Assembly (NCBI RefSeq): GCF_003665065.1
Contig: NZ_RCHR01000003.1
Coordinates: 434,001 to 498,000 of the forward strand
Direction of reading: 5' to 3'
Source of the DNA: Oceanobacillus piezotolerans
Lineage (GTDB): Bacteria; Bacillota; Bacilli; Bacillales; Amphibacillaceae
DNA length: 64,000 nt
Position numbers and translations under genes: made by a program. Shown here piece by piece: positions 18,453-25,975 of the stretch; within the stretch, counting starts at the first letter, position 1; every line of letters starts with the position of its first letter. The notes under the pieces are model-generated. The model searched no databases, was not told the DNA's origin, and saw nothing but the letters and a program-made list of their open reading frames with translations.

Positions 18453-19373
18453 TTGACAATCTATCTTGATGCTGTTTGGGCGTTAAACTTTTTCCTGGAT
18501 TTAATGCTCCTCTTGTTAACTCAAATACTTGCAAGAGACAGTACTAGAAAATTAAGAGTAGTTTTTGGGGCTTTTGTTGCTTCCACGATGGTCCCTATCA
18601 CTATTTATTTCCCTGATTCTGTTTTTACAAGTGTAATAGGTAAAATTCTATTTTCTGTTTTTATTATATTTTGTTCTTTTGGTTTTATAACAAAATATAG
18701 ATTTTCTAAGCTTTTACTTCTTTTTTATTTTGTAACCTTTACTACTGGAGGTGGATTAATTGCGCTTCATTTTCTATTCTCTAGTCCAATTTCGGTGAGA
18801 ACCAATGGTTTGGTTACTTTTAATAGTGGATATGGAGACCCTGTCAGTTGGTTATTTGTAATTATAGGATTTCCTATTGTTTGGATGTTTACAAAAGCCC
18901 GTATGGACAAGCACGTATCCGAAAAAATCCGTTATGACCAGCTTTGTTCCGTTACGATTCAAATAAAGGATAATAGTTACTCTACGAATGGCTATATTGA
19001 TAGCGGGAATCAGTTACTCGACCCACTGACCAAAAAACCGGTCATCATATGTGATCAGTCTTTTCTGAGTAATTGGTTCACAGAGGAGGAATGGTCCAAG
19101 GTAAAACTAGCGCATGATACATTGAACATAGATGAAATACCAAATGAATGGCAACACCTGATCCAAATTGTTCCATACCAGGGAGTTCAGGGTAATAACA
19201 TGTTTTTATTTACGATTAGACCAGAGAAACTTATCGTTACTTATGGGGAGCAACAAATCATGACAAAGAAAGTATTAATAGGGATTCAGTTCGCCGAGCT
19301 TGTTAAAGACAATCGCTACCATTGTCTACTACATCCACAAATAATACAGTTAGCTGCTATTCATTCAGCTTAA
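18453..19373 (+). CDS. spoIIGA: Sigma-E processing peptidase SpoIIGA
   Basis: 306 residues. Membrane-bound aspartic protease that matures pro-sigma-E in the mother cell after a forespore signal. Five hydrophobic segments in the N-terminal half (to about residue 150) are followed by a cytoplasmic protease domain with GYIDSGNQLLDPLT, which holds the catalytic aspartate in DSG, and the later IPYQGVQGNN and ITIRPEKL-like blocks. The start is TTG 18453 with GAGAGGAAG upstream; the N-terminus TIYLDAVWALNF matches the family. sigE, its substrate, follows 15 bp later. Confidence 0.95.
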   Translation: MTIYLDAVWALNFFLDLMLLLLTQILARDSTRKLRVVFGAFVASTMVPITIYFPDSVFTSVIGKILFSVFIIFCSFGFITKYRFSKLLLLFYFVTFTTGGGLIALHFLFSSPISVRTNGLVTFNSGYGDPVSWLFVIIGFPIVWMFTKARMDKHVSEKIRYDQLCSVTIQIKDNSYSTNGYIDSGNQLLDPLTKKPVIICDQSFLSNWFTEEEWSKVKLAHDTLNIDEIPNEWQHLIQIVPYQGVQGNNMFLFTIRPEKLIVTYGEQQIMTKKVLIGIQFAELVKDNRYHCLLHPQIIQLAAIHSA

Positions 19374-19388
19374 GAGGAGAGATGATTG

Positions 19389-20108
19389 GTGAAATTGTGG
19401 AAATTACGTCTTCAATTAAAGTGGTATAAATTTCTAAGAAAGTTAGGAATTAAGCGTGATGAAATTTATTACATAGGAGGAAGTGAGGCACTACCTCCGC
19501 CTTTATCAAAAGAAGAAGAACAGGAGCTGCTTATATTGCTTCCTAAAGGTGATAAAACAGCCAGAGCAGTACTAATAGAACGTAATCTGCGGTTAGTAGT
19601 TTATATTGCAAGGAAGTTTGAGAATACAGGTATTAATATTGAGGATTTAATAAGTATTGGAACGATTGGCTTAATTAAAGCTGTTAACACATTTAATCCG
19701 GAGAAAAAGATAAAATTGGCGACCTATGCATCAAGGTGTATCGAAAATGAGATACTTATGTACTTGCGAAGAAATAATAAGTTAAAGTCGGAAGTATCTT
19801 TTGATGAACCGTTAAATATAGATTGGGATGGAAATGAATTGCTGTTATCAGACGTTCTTGGGACAGATGATGATATTATTACAAAAGCCCTTGAATCTGA
19901 TGTTGATAAAAGTCTCCTTAAGGATGCTTTATCTAAATTAAATGATCGAGAGAAACAAATTATGGAATTAAGATTTGGTCTGATAGGCGAGGATGAGAAG
20001 ACACAAAAAGATGTAGCAGATATGTTGGGAATTTCTCAGTCCTATATTTCCCGTCTGGAAAAGAAAATTATCCGCCGATTAAAAAAGGAATTTAACAAGA
20101 TGGTATAA
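19389..20108 (+). CDS. sigE: RNA polymerase sigma factor SigE (pro-sigma-E)
   Basis: 239 residues. Early mother-cell sigma factor, made as an inactive precursor. The amphipathic, basic N-terminal propeptide (about residues 1-27) is removed by SpoIIGA; the mature part starts near [13 protein letters not shown]. Region 2 contains [16 protein letters not shown] and [17 protein letters not shown]; region 4 contains [15 protein letters not shown] and the helix-turn-helix [15 protein letters not shown] 19389 fits the family N-terminus; a TTG at 19386 is an alternative. AGGAG at 19375 serves either. Confidence 0.97.
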   Translation: MKLWKLRLQLKWYKFLRKLGIKRDEIYYIGGSEALPPPLSKEEEQELLILLPKGDKTARAVLIERNLRLVVYIARKFENTGINIEDLISIGTIGLIKAVNTFNPEKKIKLATYASRCIENEILMYLRRNNKLKSEVSFDEPLNIDWDGNELLLSDVLGTDDDIITKALESDVDKSLLKDALSKLNDREKQIMELRFGLIGEDEKTQKDVADMLGISQSYISRLEKKIIRRLKKEFNKMV

Positions 20109-20149
20109 GGAAAAGAATTTAGTACCATTTTTTACAAAAGTATGAGACT

Positions 20150-20178
20150 GCATAAAAACCCTTCCAGGAGGAGATACT
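20150..20178 (+). promoter_or_regulatory. Sigma-F promoter of sigG
   Basis: GCATA (20150-20154) fits the sigma-F -35 consensus GYWTA exactly. GGAGATACT (20170-20178) fits the -10 consensus GGNNANAMT exactly. The spacer is 15 bp, the expected length. sigG is known to be transcribed in the forespore by sigma-F. Confidence 0.8.
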
Positions 20179-20208
20179 GTCCTTGAACAGCATCAACATC
20201 TGGGAGGG
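20159..20208 (+). promoter_or_regulatory. Hairpin sequestering the sigG ribosome binding site in read-through mRNA
   Basis: CCCTTCCAG (20159-20167) pairs over nine positions, one of them G-T, with CTGGGAGGG (20200-20208), which holds the sigG Shine-Dalgarno sequence. The left arm lies upstream of the sigma-F -10, so the hairpin can form only in transcripts reading through from sigE and not in the sigma-F transcript. Confidence 0.6.
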
Positions 20209-20216
20209 TAAACATA

Positions 20217-21002
20217 ATGACTAGACATAAAGTAGAAATATGTGGCGTTGATACATCGAAACTACCAGTACTCACCAATGAAGAAATGAGAGCGTTGTTC
20301 ATTCGTGTGCAACAGGAAGATGACTTATCAGCACGTGAAGAACTAGTAAATGGAAATTTACGATTAGTGCTTAGTGTAATCCAGCGATTTAATAATCGTG
20401 GGGAATATGTTGATGATCTTTTTCAAGTAGGTTGTATCGGATTGATGAAATCAATTGATAATTTTGATTTAGGACATAATGTCAGATTTTCGACGTATGC
20501 TGTTCCTATGATTATTGGAGAGATAAGAAGATATTTAAGGGATAATAATCCGATTAGAGTATCTCGCTCTTTGCGGGATATTGCTTACAAAGCATTACAA
20601 GTAAGAGAAAAGCTTATTAATAAATCTTCTAAGGAACCAACTCCTGCTGAAATTGCTGAAGAAATGGGAATACCCCATCAAGATATTGTTTTTGCAATGG
20701 ATGCCATCCAAGATCCTGTTTCTTTATTTGAGCCGATATATAATGACGGAGGGGATCCAATCTTTGTAGTAGATCAAATAAGTGATGAAAAAGATAAAGA
20801 TTCATCCTGGGTAGATAAAATCTCGTTAAAAGAAGGAATGTACAAGCTTAATGAAAGAGAAAAAATGATTTTAAACAAACGATTTTTCCAAGGTAAGACA
20901 CAAATGGAGGTTGCTGATGAAATTGGTATTTCTCAAGCACAGGTGTCTAGATTAGAAAAAGCAGCAATCAGCCAAATGAACAGACAAATGTTTGAAGGAT
21001 AA
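20217..21002 (+). CDS. sigG: RNA polymerase sigma factor SigG
   Basis: 261 residues. Late forespore sigma factor controlling spore protection and germination genes. The N-terminus MTRHKVEICGVDTSKLPVL is typical of sigma-G; region 2 has LVLSVIQRFNNRGE-VDDLFQVGCIGLMKSIDNFD; region 3 carries EPTPAEIAEEMGI; region 4 has LNEREKMILNKRFFQGKTQMEVADEIGISQAQVSRLEK. GGGAGGG lies 8 bases before the ATG. A terminator follows directly. Confidence 0.97.
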   Translation: MTRHKVEICGVDTSKLPVLTNEEMRALFIRVQQEDDLSAREELVNGNLRLVLSVIQRFNNRGEYVDDLFQVGCIGLMKSIDNFDLGHNVRFSTYAVPMIIGEIRRYLRDNNPIRVSRSLRDIAYKALQVREKLINKSSKEPTPAEIAEEMGIPHQDIVFAMDAIQDPVSLFEPIYNDGGDPIFVVDQISDEKDKDSSWVDKISLKEGMYKLNEREKMILNKRFFQGKTQMEVADEIGISQAQVSRLEKAAISQMNRQMFEG

Positions 21003-21035
21003 AATGGTATTTATAGCATTATTTACCTAATAGTG

Positions 21036-21074
21036 GAAAAAGGGAAAGGGTGATAGCCTTTTCCCTTTTCTTTA
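21036..21074 (+). terminator. Intrinsic terminator after sigG
   Basis: AAAAAGGGAAAGG pairs with CCTTTTCCCTTTT with one bulge around GTGATAG, then a T-rich tract. It ends the spoIIG-sigG region. Confidence 0.75.
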
Positions 21075-21117
21075 TTTGTAAAGCCGAAGCTTTATATGTT
21101 GTTTTAATCCTTCGAAG

Positions 21118-21538
21118 TAGATAGAAAATGTTGATTAATTGAATTCAAAGTAATGCATAATGGCGCTCTGGGAATGACCTGAAAATATGCGCTCGTAATT
21201 TCCGCTGCGGGCAGTACGCTTTCCGCGGGCAACGCCTCAGCCTCCTCGGAAGAAAACCGCTTCCTGCGGGGTCTTCGGCTGTTGCTTTTCCCGCAGGAGT
21301 CGACTGCCCTCCGCTCCAATCACTTCCTGTTAAGGGGAGCTTTCTCCATCCATGAGGTTTAAAAGCACAATCTAGCGGAGGAAATACACGGAGACTCCTA
21401 CGGGAGGACAGGCCTAGGTGAGACCCCGCAGAGACGACAGTCTCGAGGAGGCTCAGCAGCCGCCCGTGGAAAGCGCAGTGTATTTCCGGAGCGGTTTTTA
21501 TGCACTATACTGAATTAAACTAATCAGAAGTCTATCTA
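21118..21538 (-). repeat. GC-rich interspersed element, family A, copy 1 (inverted)
   Basis: Imperfect terminal inverted repeats: TAGATAGA-TTGATTA-TTGAATTC at the left (21118-21146) and GAATTAAACTAATCAG then TCTATCTA at the right (21512-21538). Between them are two GC-rich half elements, each bounded by complementary ends (TTTCCGCTGCGGGCAGT with ACTGCCCTCCGCT; GGAAATACAC with GTGTATTTCC). This copy is in reverse orientation relative to copies 2 and 3 and lacks their 60-bp double-hairpin module. Open frames inside are compositional artefacts and no transposase is present. The 150 bp between the element and ylmC hold nothing recognisable. Confidence 0.8.
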
Positions 21539-21693
21539 TATTGCTTAACAAACAATATCATCTTGAAAACAACCAAGAAGAAAAGGGCATCGCTGAAATC
21601 TAAGCGACTAACAAAGTATTTTGGTGAATATCTATAGATAAAAGGAATTATTAAGCACTTCTGCATATAATTACTATAAGTGGGGTGATAATT

Positions 21694-21966
21694 TTGGTGA
21701 CATTATCAGAATTACAATTAAAGGATGTTATATTAATTGAAGATGGCAGAAGGTTAGGGAACATATCAGATCTGGAAATTAACCCAGTAACAGGAAAAAT
21801 TGAGTCTATTATATTGATGGTAAGAGAGAAGAAAGGGAACTTCTTTAGTAAAGCTGATGAAATAGTCATTGACTGGAATCAAATCGTACGGATCGGATCA
21901 GACGTTATTCTAGTTAGAGATGAAAAAAGCCCACTACTATTAACGAATGGACACAAGAATGGATGA
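21694..21966 (+). CDS. ylmC: YlmC/YmxH family PRC-barrel sporulation protein
   Basis: 90 residues from TTG 21694 (GTG 21697 is equally possible). Single PRC-barrel domain: LSELQLKDVILIEDGRRLGNISDLEINPVTGKIESIIL, then VIDWNQIVRIGSDVILV. The family is conserved in endospore formers next to sigG and is often listed as sporulation-associated; its biochemical role is not established. GTGGGG precedes the start by 8 bases. In B. subtilis an ABC-type ATPase gene, ylmA, lies between sigG and ylmC; here the repeat element takes that place. Confidence 0.85.
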   Translation: MVTLSELQLKDVILIEDGRRLGNISDLEINPVTGKIESIILMVREKKGNFFSKADEIVIDWNQIVRIGSDVILVRDEKSPLLLTNGHKNG

Positions 21967-22026
21967 AATCATCGGGTGAAATATGATAAAATAAGACCAA
22001 CAAACTAAAGTCAGGGGGATTTCTAA

Positions 22027-22839
22027 TTGAACGAACCATTTCAATATTCTAATGAATCCTTTTTACATATAGAAAAGTGGCAAAAAATCAATCCCAGTTT
22101 AAAAGCCGGTTTTACAACGAGAAAAGGGGGTATAAGTAAATCTCCTTACCATTCATTGAATTTTGGATTTCATGTAGATGATTTGGCTGCGGATGTTCTA
22201 GAAAACAGAAAGATTTTAGCACAGAAGCTAGAAATTCCACTTAAGGATTGGGTAACTGGAGAGCAAGTCCATCATACTGAAATAAAGGTAATAGATGATA
22301 GAGATAGGGGAAAAGGTTCCCTAACCAATCTTGATGCACTAAAAGGAATAGATGGACTAATTACAAATAAAAAAGGGGTCCTCTGTACTGCATTTTTTGC
22401 GGATTGTGTCCCCTTATTTTTTTATGATCCAGTTACATCATACATTGGAATTGCTCATGCAGGGTGGAAGGGTTCGGTTAATCGAATGGCAGAAAAAATG
22501 GTTGCCAGATTTCAGGCATTAGGAGTCAATATTTCTGATTTACTGGTAACGATTGGTCCTTGTATCTCTATGGAACAGTATGAAGTTGATGAAGTAGTAG
22601 CTTCTCATATTGATTACAAATTAAGAGGAAAAGTGCTTATAGAAAAAGATAACAATCGCTATTTGCTAAATTTAAAACAATTAAACGTAGAAATTCTTTT
22701 ACAAACGGGTATATTACGTCATAATATAGATGTGACAAACTATTGCACCTACAATGATAAGGACATATTTTTTTCGCACCGTAGGGACAAAGGCAGAACA
22801 GGGAGAATGCTGGGTTTCCTAGGCTACATAGACTCTTAA
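22027..22839 (+). CDS. pgeF: Peptidoglycan editing factor PgeF (YlmD, laccase-domain family)
   Basis: 270 residues, TTG start with CAGGGGGA upstream. The multicopper-oxidase-like domain (old DUF152) is known to remove wrongly incorporated L-serine muropeptide precursors in E. coli and to act on purine nucleosides in vitro. Visible metal-site residues: GEQVHHTEI, FFADCVPLFFYD, GIAHAGWKG (His), and IGPCISMEQYEV. The C-terminal NYCTYNDKDIFFSHRRDKG-TGRM motif is complete. It forms an operon with ylmE-sepF-ylmG-ylmH. Confidence 0.93.
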   Translation: MNEPFQYSNESFLHIEKWQKINPSLKAGFTTRKGGISKSPYHSLNFGFHVDDLAADVLENRKILAQKLEIPLKDWVTGEQVHHTEIKVIDDRDRGKGSLTNLDALKGIDGLITNKKGVLCTAFFADCVPLFFYDPVTSYIGIAHAGWKGSVNRMAEKMVARFQALGVNISDLLVTIGPCISMEQYEVDEVVASHIDYKLRGKVLIEKDNNRYLLNLKQLNVEILLQTGILRHNIDVTNYCTYNDKDIFFSHRRDKGRTGRMLGFLGYIDS

Positions 22840-22862
22840 CAACTGTGAGAGGAGAATTAGTA

Positions 22863-23531
22863 ATGGATGTACAAACGAACTTACAAAAGATCAAAGATAA
22901 AATAGGACAAGCATGTGAAAAAAGTAATCGCAATATAGAGGATATTACCATTATTGGAGTGACGAAGTATGTTACAATAGAACGAGCCGAAGAAGCAATT
23001 GAGGCAGGGATAACGAATCTTGGCGAAAATAGAAATGAAGGCTTCTTAGAGAAATATAATAAACTTACAAACAAAGCAACATGGCATTTTATCGGTAGCC
23101 TCCAAACCAGAAAAGTCAAAGATATTATAGATAACATTGACTATCTTCACTCGCTTGACAGAGAATCACTTGCAAAGGAAGTCAACAAGCGTGCAACTGC
23201 ACCTGTTAACTGCTTCGTGCAGGTTAATGTAAGTGGTGAGGAATCAAAGCATGGAATGGAGCCTGAAGAAGTGCTTCCATTTATTGAGAACCTAAGAGTA
23301 TATGAAAATATTCATATAGTAGGATTAATGACAATGGCCCCACATATTGATGATTCTGAAAAAATTAGAGGATATTTCAGAAAATTGGCGAATCTAAGAG
23401 ATATAATTAAAGATAAAAATTTCAAACACGCACCCTGTACTTTCTTGTCAATGGGAATGAGTAATGACTTTGAGATTGCAATTGAAGAAGGTGCTACTCA
23501 TATACGTATTGGGACAAGTCTTGTAGGATAG
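22863..23531 (+). CDS. ylmE: PLP homeostasis protein YlmE (YggS/PROSC family)
   Basis: 222 residues. Pyridoxal phosphate-binding protein with an alanine racemase-like TIM barrel but no second domain; homologues buffer vitamin B6 and affect amino acid metabolism. The PLP lysine lies in IGVTKYVTIERAEEA (about residue 34); GENRNEGFLEKY, WHFIGSLQTRKVK, HSLDR, and FLSMGMSNDFEIAIEEGATHIRIGT follow the family pattern. ATG 22863 has GAGAGGAGA 8 bases upstream; an in-frame GTG at 22845 lies before that site. Confidence 0.94.
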   Translation: MDVQTNLQKIKDKIGQACEKSNRNIEDITIIGVTKYVTIERAEEAIEAGITNLGENRNEGFLEKYNKLTNKATWHFIGSLQTRKVKDIIDNIDYLHSLDRESLAKEVNKRATAPVNCFVQVNVSGEESKHGMEPEEVLPFIENLRVYENIHIVGLMTMAPHIDDSEKIRGYFRKLANLRDIIKDKNFKHAPCTFLSMGMSNDFEIAIEEGATHIRIGTSLVG

Positions 23532-23565
23532 TGCGACTTAATTTTAGGTAGAATGAGGTGAGGCA

Positions 23566-23997
23566 ATGAGTATTAAATCAAAAATCAAAAACTTTTTTGT
23601 CGATGAAGAATACGAATATGAATATGTAGAGGAAGAACAATTGCCAGAAATAAAGCCTGAACAATCGAAGAAAAACAAACAAAATGTCGTAAGTTTAACC
23701 TCTTTACAGCAGCCGAATTCAAAAGTAGTGCTGTGTGAACCTAGAACCTATAATGAAGCTCAAGAGATAGCTGATAATATTATGAGCAAACGAGCAGTCG
23801 TTGTTAACTTACAGCGAGTAGATCATCATCAAGCAGTGCGTATTATTGATTTTCTAAGTGGAACGGTATACGCATTAAGTGGTGATATCCAGAAGTTGGG
23901 TGCGGAAACATTTTTATGCACACCAGAGAATATTGATGTCTCAGGGACAATAACAAGCAGTTTGACGAACGAAGATGATTTTAACAAAGGATGGTAG
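23566..23997 (+). CDS. sepF: Cell division protein SepF
   Basis: 143 residues. Membrane-associated protein that binds the FtsZ C-terminal peptide and helps to tether and organise FtsZ filaments. N-terminal amphipathic helix MSIKSKIKNFFVDEE, acidic linker, then the globular domain (about 55-135) with EPRTYNEAQEIADNI, NLQRVDHHQAVRIIDFLSG and the end block GDIQKLGAETFLCTPENIDV. A strong GAGGTGAGG precedes the ATG. Downstream ylmG starts 5 bp after the stop. Confidence 0.95.
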   Translation: MSIKSKIKNFFVDEEYEYEYVEEEQLPEIKPEQSKKNKQNVVSLTSLQQPNSKVVLCEPRTYNEAQEIADNIMSKRAVVVNLQRVDHHQAVRIIDFLSGTVYALSGDIQKLGAETFLCTPENIDVSGTITSSLTNEDDFNKGW

Positions 23998-24002
23998 CAG
24001 GT

Positions 24003-24269
24003 ATGTTTCAATTATGGCAAGTGCTTGATTTAGCTTTAAATATTTACAGTTGGGGAATTATTATATATATTTTTATGTCTTGGTTTCCTGGCGCAAGAGA
24101 ATCTACATTCGGGGAGATATTAGGAAAAATTACTGAACCATATTTAGAAATGTTCCGTAAATTCATTCCACCACTTGGAATGATTGATTTCTCACCAATC
24201 ATTGCAATCTTTGTATTACATTTAGCAAGAAATGGCCTGCTGCAGTTCTTTAACATGTTTTTATTCTAA
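24003..24269 (+). CDS. ylmG: YggT family membrane protein YlmG
   Basis: 88 residues, two transmembrane segments (about 8-28 and 60-84) separated by a short loop with the family motif SWFPGARESTFG and ITEPYLEMFRKFIPPLGMIDFSP. The family is widespread and linked to division-gene clusters; its exact function is not settled. ATG 24003 is preferred over ATG 23991 because AAAGGATGG is correctly spaced from it. It sits between sepF and ylmH as in B. subtilis. Confidence 0.9.
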   Translation: MFQLWQVLDLALNIYSWGIIIYIFMSWFPGARESTFGEILGKITEPYLEMFRKFIPPLGMIDFSPIIAIFVLHLARNGLLQFFNMFLF

Positions 24270-24281
24270 GAGGAGTTTATC

Positions 24282-25058
24282 ATGGATATCTATCAACACT
24301 TTAGAAAAGATGAACAACCCTTTATCGATAAGGTATTATCATGGAAAGATCAAGTGGAGAGGTCTTTTGTTCCTAAGCTAACGGATTTCGTAGATCCAAG
24401 AGAACAACAAATATTAGATTTAATTATTGGAACTAATAAGGAAGATATAAAACTTGTAATGAATGGTGGAAATGAAGCAGCAGAAAGAAAACGAGCCATT
24501 ATCGCTCCTTTTTATGAAGAGGTTCCAATTGAGTTGTTCCAATTAACGCTCTTAGAAGCTACATATCATGATAAATTTATATCTTTAGAACATCGTGATG
24601 TTATGGGCGCTTTTTTATCCTTAGGCATAAAACGTCAAAAGCTAGGCGATATTTATGTGGCGGATGGAATCATACAAATTGTTACTACAAACGATATTGC
24701 TCTTTATATCAAAACGAATCTAAATTCTATAAAAAAAACAAGTGTCTTCTTTGAAGAGAAGCCATTTTCTCACTTAAAACAAAAAGATGAAAATTGGGTA
24801 GAAGCAGAACATACGGTATCTTCCTTGAGATTGGATGCGGTAATGAAGGAGATGTATCGCATTTCGCGGGGGGATGCTTCTGTATTTATTAAGAAACAGC
24901 TTGTAAAAGTAAATTACAAGGTTGTCGAAGATATTAGTTATACCCTTCAAGTGGGTGACATGGTTTCTCTCAGAGGGAAAGGCCGATGCAAATTAAAACA
25001 GATTAATGGGCAAACAAAGAAAGAAAAATGGCGAATAGTAGTAGCTTCACTTAAGTAA
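24282..25058 (+). CDS. ylmH: S4-domain RNA-binding protein YlmH
   Basis: 258 residues. An N-terminal domain of about 175 residues precedes a C-terminal S4 RNA-binding domain (about 180-240: SSLRLDAVMKEMYRISRGDASVFIKKQLVKVN, then YTLQVGDMVSLRGKGR). Recent work on Gram-positive homologues links YlmH to rescue of stalled large ribosomal subunits, parallel to RqcP; the partner of that pathway, RqcH, is also in this window. AAGAGGAG precedes the start. The gene belongs to the pgeF-ylmH run. Confidence 0.9.
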   Translation: MDIYQHFRKDEQPFIDKVLSWKDQVERSFVPKLTDFVDPREQQILDLIIGTNKEDIKLVMNGGNEAAERKRAIIAPFYEEVPIELFQLTLLEATYHDKFISLEHRDVMGAFLSLGIKRQKLGDIYVADGIIQIVTTNDIALYIKTNLNSIKKTSVFFEEKPFSHLKQKDENWVEAEHTVSSLRLDAVMKEMYRISRGDASVFIKKQLVKVNYKVVEDISYTLQVGDMVSLRGKGRCKLKQINGQTKKEKWRIVVASLK

Positions 25059-25089
25059 TTTTTTTATTTGGCAGGATTTATAAATTTCA

Positions 25090-25096
25090 TGTCGAA
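25090..25096 (+). promoter_or_regulatory. Perfect 0A-box-like heptamer upstream of divIVA
   Basis: TGTCGAA, identical to the core Spo0A box, lies 49 bases before the divIVA start codon. A 7-mer match can occur by chance in a region this size, so it is offered only as a candidate. Confidence 0.3.
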
Positions 25097-25144
25097 TTAT
25101 AACAAAATATATAACAGAATTAATTCCCTAAGGAGGTGGCCCGT

Positions 25145-25648
25145 GTGCCATTAACACCACTAGATATTCACAATAAAGAGTTTACAAAAAGTTTTCGTGG
25201 ATATGATGAAGATGAGGTCAATGAATTTTTAGACCAAGTAATTAAAGATTATGAAATGGTAATTCGTGATAAAAAGGACTTGCAGGAACAAGTAACCCAG
25301 CTCACTGAGAGGCTTGGTCATTTTACGGATATTGAAAATACACTTAATAAATCTATCTTAGTAGCTCAGGAAACAGCAGAGGAACTTAAAGGAAGTGCAT
25401 CTAAGGAATCTAAGCTTATCATAAAAGAAGCAGAGAAGAATGCAGATCGTATCATTAATGAAGCACTAACCAAATCAAGACAAATCTCTATTGAAGTGGA
25501 AGAGTTAAAGAAACAAGCGAAAGTATTCCGAACACGCCTTAAAATGTTAGTGGAAGCCCAATTGGAAATGATTAAGACAGATGATTGGGACGATTTATTT
25601 GAAGAAGATGTAGAAGAAGGCCTAGAACTTCTCGAAAATAAATCCTAA
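25145..25648 (+). CDS. divIVA: Cell division initiation/polarity protein DivIVA
   Basis: 167 residues. Coiled-coil scaffold that binds negatively curved membrane at poles and septa and recruits Min and chromosome-anchoring proteins. N-terminal lipid-binding domain MPLTPLDIHNKEFTKSF-GYDEDEVNEFL with the conserved aromatic and basic membrane-insertion loop; long coiled coil from about residue 30 with HFTDIENTLNKSILVAQETAEE and EAEKNADRIINEAL; C-terminal four-helix region. GTG 25145 gives the canonical MPLTP start, with AAGGAGG (25130-25136) 8 bases upstream; the GTG at 25136 overlaps that site. Confidence 0.96.
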   Translation: MPLTPLDIHNKEFTKSFRGYDEDEVNEFLDQVIKDYEMVIRDKKDLQEQVTQLTERLGHFTDIENTLNKSILVAQETAEELKGSASKESKLIIKEAEKNADRIINEALTKSRQISIEVEELKKQAKVFRTRLKMLVEAQLEMIKTDDWDDLFEEDVEEGLELLENKS

Positions 25649-25651
25649 ATC

Positions 25652-25680
25652 TTGACGAAAACTAAATATTTACATATAAT
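25652..25680 (+). promoter_or_regulatory. Sigma-A promoter of ileS
   Basis: TTGACG (25652-25657) and a perfect TATAAT (25675-25680) are separated by 17 bp. This drives the T-box leader that follows. Confidence 0.8.
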
Positions 25681-25686
25681 TTTTTA

Positions 25687-25947
25687 CACAAAGGTAAATA
25701 TCATTGGATAAATACGTTGACGGAGACAGTATAAAAGGAGAGTTACTGTATAGCGAGCCAGGGGCTGGTGTAAGCCTGGTCAGTACAACTTTTAGAATAT
25801 CACTCCCCAGTATCCATTACGAATGAAGTAGTAGTGGACGGTTCATCCCCGTTACGGATTCGAGTGAATTTAAATTTTAATTTAAATTTATAAGGGTGGT
25901 ACCGCGAGCAAGTCTTCTCGTCCCTTTTGGGATGCGGAGGCTTTTTT
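25687..25947 (+). ncRNA. T-box leader (isoleucine specific)
   Basis: The diagnostic T-box sequence AAGGGTGGTACCGCG is at 25892-25906. It is followed by a terminator stem (25914-25924 with 25929-25940, loop TTTT) and a run of T (25942-25947). Stem I begins near 25720 (AGACAGTA, then GAGCCAGGGGCTGGTGTAAGCCTGG). The specifier loop TTTAGAATATCACT offers ATC (25799-25801), an isoleucine codon, before the purine. Stem III is an AT-only palindrome near 25868-25889. Uncharged isoleucine tRNA is expected to stabilise the antiterminator and allow ileS transcription. Confidence 0.92.
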
Positions 25948-25975
25948 AGTATATGAAATTGAAGGAGGAAGCTGT

